Assembly (NCBI RefSeq): GCF_011057685.1
Contig: NZ_LNFY01000001.1
Span: 744,001-808,000, forward strand
Length of the DNA stretch: 64,000 nucleotides
Reading direction: 5' to 3'
Source: Thermotoga sp. Ku-13t
Lineage (GTDB): Bacteria; Thermotogota; Thermotogae; Thermotogales; DSM-5069
The notes below the pieces were generated by a model. That model saw only the letters and a program-made list of their open reading frames with translations. It searched no databases and was not told where the DNA came from. The position numbers and the translations under genes were made by a program. Positions 62,636 to 64,000 of this stretch are shown in pieces; positions within the stretch are counted from its first letter, which is position 1, and every line of letters starts with the position of its first letter.

Positions 62636-63294
62636 AAATATTCGCGATCGATACGTCCAGTGATCAGATCTGTTTGGCCTACAGCGATGGAAAGAACATC
62701 TACTCTGCCTCCTACGTCGGAGAACAGAGGCACATGGTCAAACTGGCTCCGATGATAGAAGACTTTTCAAGGCTCGCTGGGCTTCGTTTCGAAGAACTCG
62801 ATGCGCTCGCATGCGGTGTGGGACCTGGAAGCTTGACAGCACTCAGGATAGGCATCGCCACCGTTCAGGCCATCGCGTGCGCTCATGGTAAGCGTATCAT
62901 CCCGGTTGTTTCATCGAAGGTCATGGCCATGAACTTTCTTTTCCATGAAGGGCACGTCGTGGTGGTCAAACACGCGCGCGAGCATTTTGTTTATTTCTCG
63001 TGCTATCAGAAGTCAGAGGAGGTTTTATCTCCCAAGGTCCTCAGTCTTCAGGAGGCGTTCGAGCTTGCCCAGGGACTGAGGAATCCCATATTCGCTGGCG
63101 ATGCCAAGCAACTTTTTCAGCGTTACGGGCAGATCAGTCCAGACGAGCTGGAAATGTTGAGGGGAGAACTGTTGATCCGGGAAGCGATGGAAAACCAACA
63201 GCATGGTGTGGTAGTTGAACCACACCGGGTTGAACCTCTGTACCTGCAAAAATCTATCGCCGAGATGAATCTTGAAAAGCGTCTGGGGGTTTAG
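62632..63294 (+). CDS. tsaB: tRNA threonylcarbamoyladenosine biosynthesis protein TsaB
   Basis: A 220-residue ASKHA-family protein: MKIFAIDTSSDQICLAYSDG, then RHMVKLAPMIEDF and ACGVGPGSLTALRIGIATVQ, the TsaB signature (glycoprotease-like without the metal site). It forms TsaBDE to make t6A37 in ANN-decoding tRNAs; tsaD and tsaE are not in the window. Its stop interlocks with the convergent Lon-type gene. Confidence 0.95.
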   Translation: MKIFAIDTSSDQICLAYSDGKNIYSASYVGEQRHMVKLAPMIEDFSRLAGLRFEELDALACGVGPGSLTALRIGIATVQAIACAHGKRIIPVVSSKVMAMNFLFHEGHVVVVKHAREHFVYFSCYQKSEEVLSPKVLSLQEAFELAQGLRNPIFAGDAKQLFQRYGQISPDELEMLRGELLIREAMENQQHGVVVEPHRVEPLYLQKSIAEMNLEKRLGV

Positions 63295-64000
63295 GAACCT
63301 TCCTTTCGCTTCTTAACTTTCGCTCTTTTTTCGGTCTTTCCAGCTTTCTTGAGCGCCTGGACCACCAGGTAATTGACCGATCCTTTTTCGAAGTTTCCAT
63401 CTTTTGTCGCTCGACCGGCCTTCTTACCGGTGAGCAGTTCGATAGCTTCGTCTATGTGTTCTATGGTCCAGATGTGGAACTCTCCTTTTTTGATACTCTC
63501 CAGAACTTCGTCCTTCAGCAGGAGGTTCTTCAAGTTGGCCTTCGGTATCACCACGCCCTGGGTCCCGATGAGCCCCTGAAGCTTGCAGGCCCTGTAAAAG
63601 CCTTCAACTTTTTCTGTGACGCCACCAACGGGCTGGACTTCCCCATGCTGGTTCATTGAACCCGTGACGGCTATGTCCTGTCTCAACGGCACATTGGTGA
63701 TGGCAGAGATCAAGGCGAGCACCTCGGCCACCGAAGCACTGTCTCCTTCGACAACGCTGTAGACCTGTTCGAAGCTCAGCGTCGCGGTGAGACCCAGCCG
63801 AACGTGTCTCGAGTACCTTTCCCTGAAGAAACCTTCGATTGTCAGTACCGCTTTGTTGTGTATGTTGCCACTCAGATCTACCTCTCTCTGGATGTCTATC
63901 AGTCCACCATCTCCCAGATGAACCTTCGCCGTTATCTTGACAGGCACACCGAAAGAATGATCCTTCAGATCTATCACTGTCAAACCGTTGATTTGTCCCA
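63291..64000 (-). CDS. Lon-type (S16) ATP-dependent protease, C-terminal part (cut by window edge)
   Basis: About 236 C-terminal residues of an S16 protease domain; the frame runs on past the window end with GQINGLTVIDLKDHSFGVP. The catalytic dyad is seen: serine in VEGDSASVAEVLALISA and lysine in GGVTEKVEGFYRAC. The C-terminal tail after ELLTGKKAG is long and very basic (KKAGKTEKRAKVKKRKEGS). The lack of the AAA+ part here is due to the window edge. The domain looks more like the LonB-type/archaeal or Thermotoga Lon-like protein than classic LonA. Confidence 0.85.
   Translation of the reverse strand, partial: GQINGLTVIDLKDHSFGVPVKITAKVHLGDGGLIDIQREVDLSGNIHNKAVLTIEGFFRERYSRHVRLGLTATLSFEQVYSVVEGDSASVAEVLALISAITNVPLRQDIAVTGSMNQHGEVQPVGGVTEKVEGFYRACKLQGLIGTQGVVIPKANLKNLLLKDEVLESIKKGEFHIWTIEHIDEAIELLTGKKAGRATKDGNFEKGSVNYLVVQALKKAGKTEKRAKVKKRKEGS

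Noticed and set aside
1-64000. CRISPR arrays, insertion sequences, prophage or rRNA genes
   Set aside because: No regularly spaced repeats, transposase or phage genes, and no rRNA sequence were seen on reading both strands.

Overview
The window reads as a stretch of a Thermotogales chromosome, most like Pseudothermotoga or Thermotoga. Supporting signs are very tight gene packing with 4-nt start/stop overlaps, strong GGAGG ribosome-binding sites, many TTG and GTG starts, several Dpp/Opp-type ABC transporters, a spoVS gene in a non-sporulating-looking context, EcfA ATPases without EcfT, and protein sequences typical of thermophilic anaerobes. The genus is inferred from remembered family resemblance, not from a search. 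I see no insertion sequence, prophage, CRISPR array or rRNA, and no gene-free stretch over 300 bases; the longest are about 34549-34815 and 22338-22594, which hold promoters.

Layout. 1-4.1 kb: the start of asnS (minus), tRNA-Cys leading into rtcB, an MFS transporter and an RseC-like protein. 3.6-11.2 kb: a minus-strand operon (hutU, an OadB-type Na+ pump subunit, a ferredoxin, korA, a ferritin-like protein) diverges from fumA-fumB-mcp. 11.2-16.7 kb: a complete Opp/Dpp operon (minus). 16.8-19.2 kb: rhomboid protease facing a PEPCK-like P-loop protein. 19.3-22.3 kb: a tctA-tctC-tctB tricarboxylate transporter. 22.6-28.6 kb: dppBCDF (plus) converging on its likely binding-protein gene (minus). 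28.7-34.5 kb: two EcfA ATPases, a methyltransferase, pyruvate phosphate dikinase and a secreted protein of unknown function (minus). 34.7-35.1 kb: HU.

35.1-41.9 kb: a long minus-strand run, tRNA-Gly(CCC), rpsO, pnp, M16 peptidase, HD-GYP protein, yqeY, mnmE. 42-48.1 kb: two minus-strand groups, spoVS with an 83-aa gene, and udk, a secreted peptidase/barrel protein, glgA and galT. 48.2-52.9 kb: a phosphatase converging on a second Dpp cluster that has no ATPases but carries a coupled gene of unknown function. 52.9-57.7 kb: a plus-strand housekeeping series (OsmC, macro domain, DUF1844, ychF, PAP2-like, yifB, flavodoxin). 57.7-58.0 kb: tRNA-Lys, tRNA-Leu, tRNA-Gly(GCC). 58.1-64 kb: uvrA, a secreted PHP hydrolase, tsaB and the 3' end of a Lon-type protease gene.

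How it works together: most of the window serves uptake of peptides, oligosaccharides or carboxylates in a fermentative heterotroph, plus central C3/C4 metabolism (fumarase, PPDK, 2-oxoacid:ferredoxin oxidoreductase parts, decarboxylase-type Na+ pump part) and RNA/translation maintenance. The most unusual points are a chemoreceptor translationally coupled to fumarase with its sensor domain at the C-terminus, fragments of multi-subunit enzymes (KorA/KorD without KorB/KorC, OadB without alpha and gamma), a PEPCK/HPr-kinase-like protein, and a secreted metallopeptidase fused to propeller-like and barrel-like regions.
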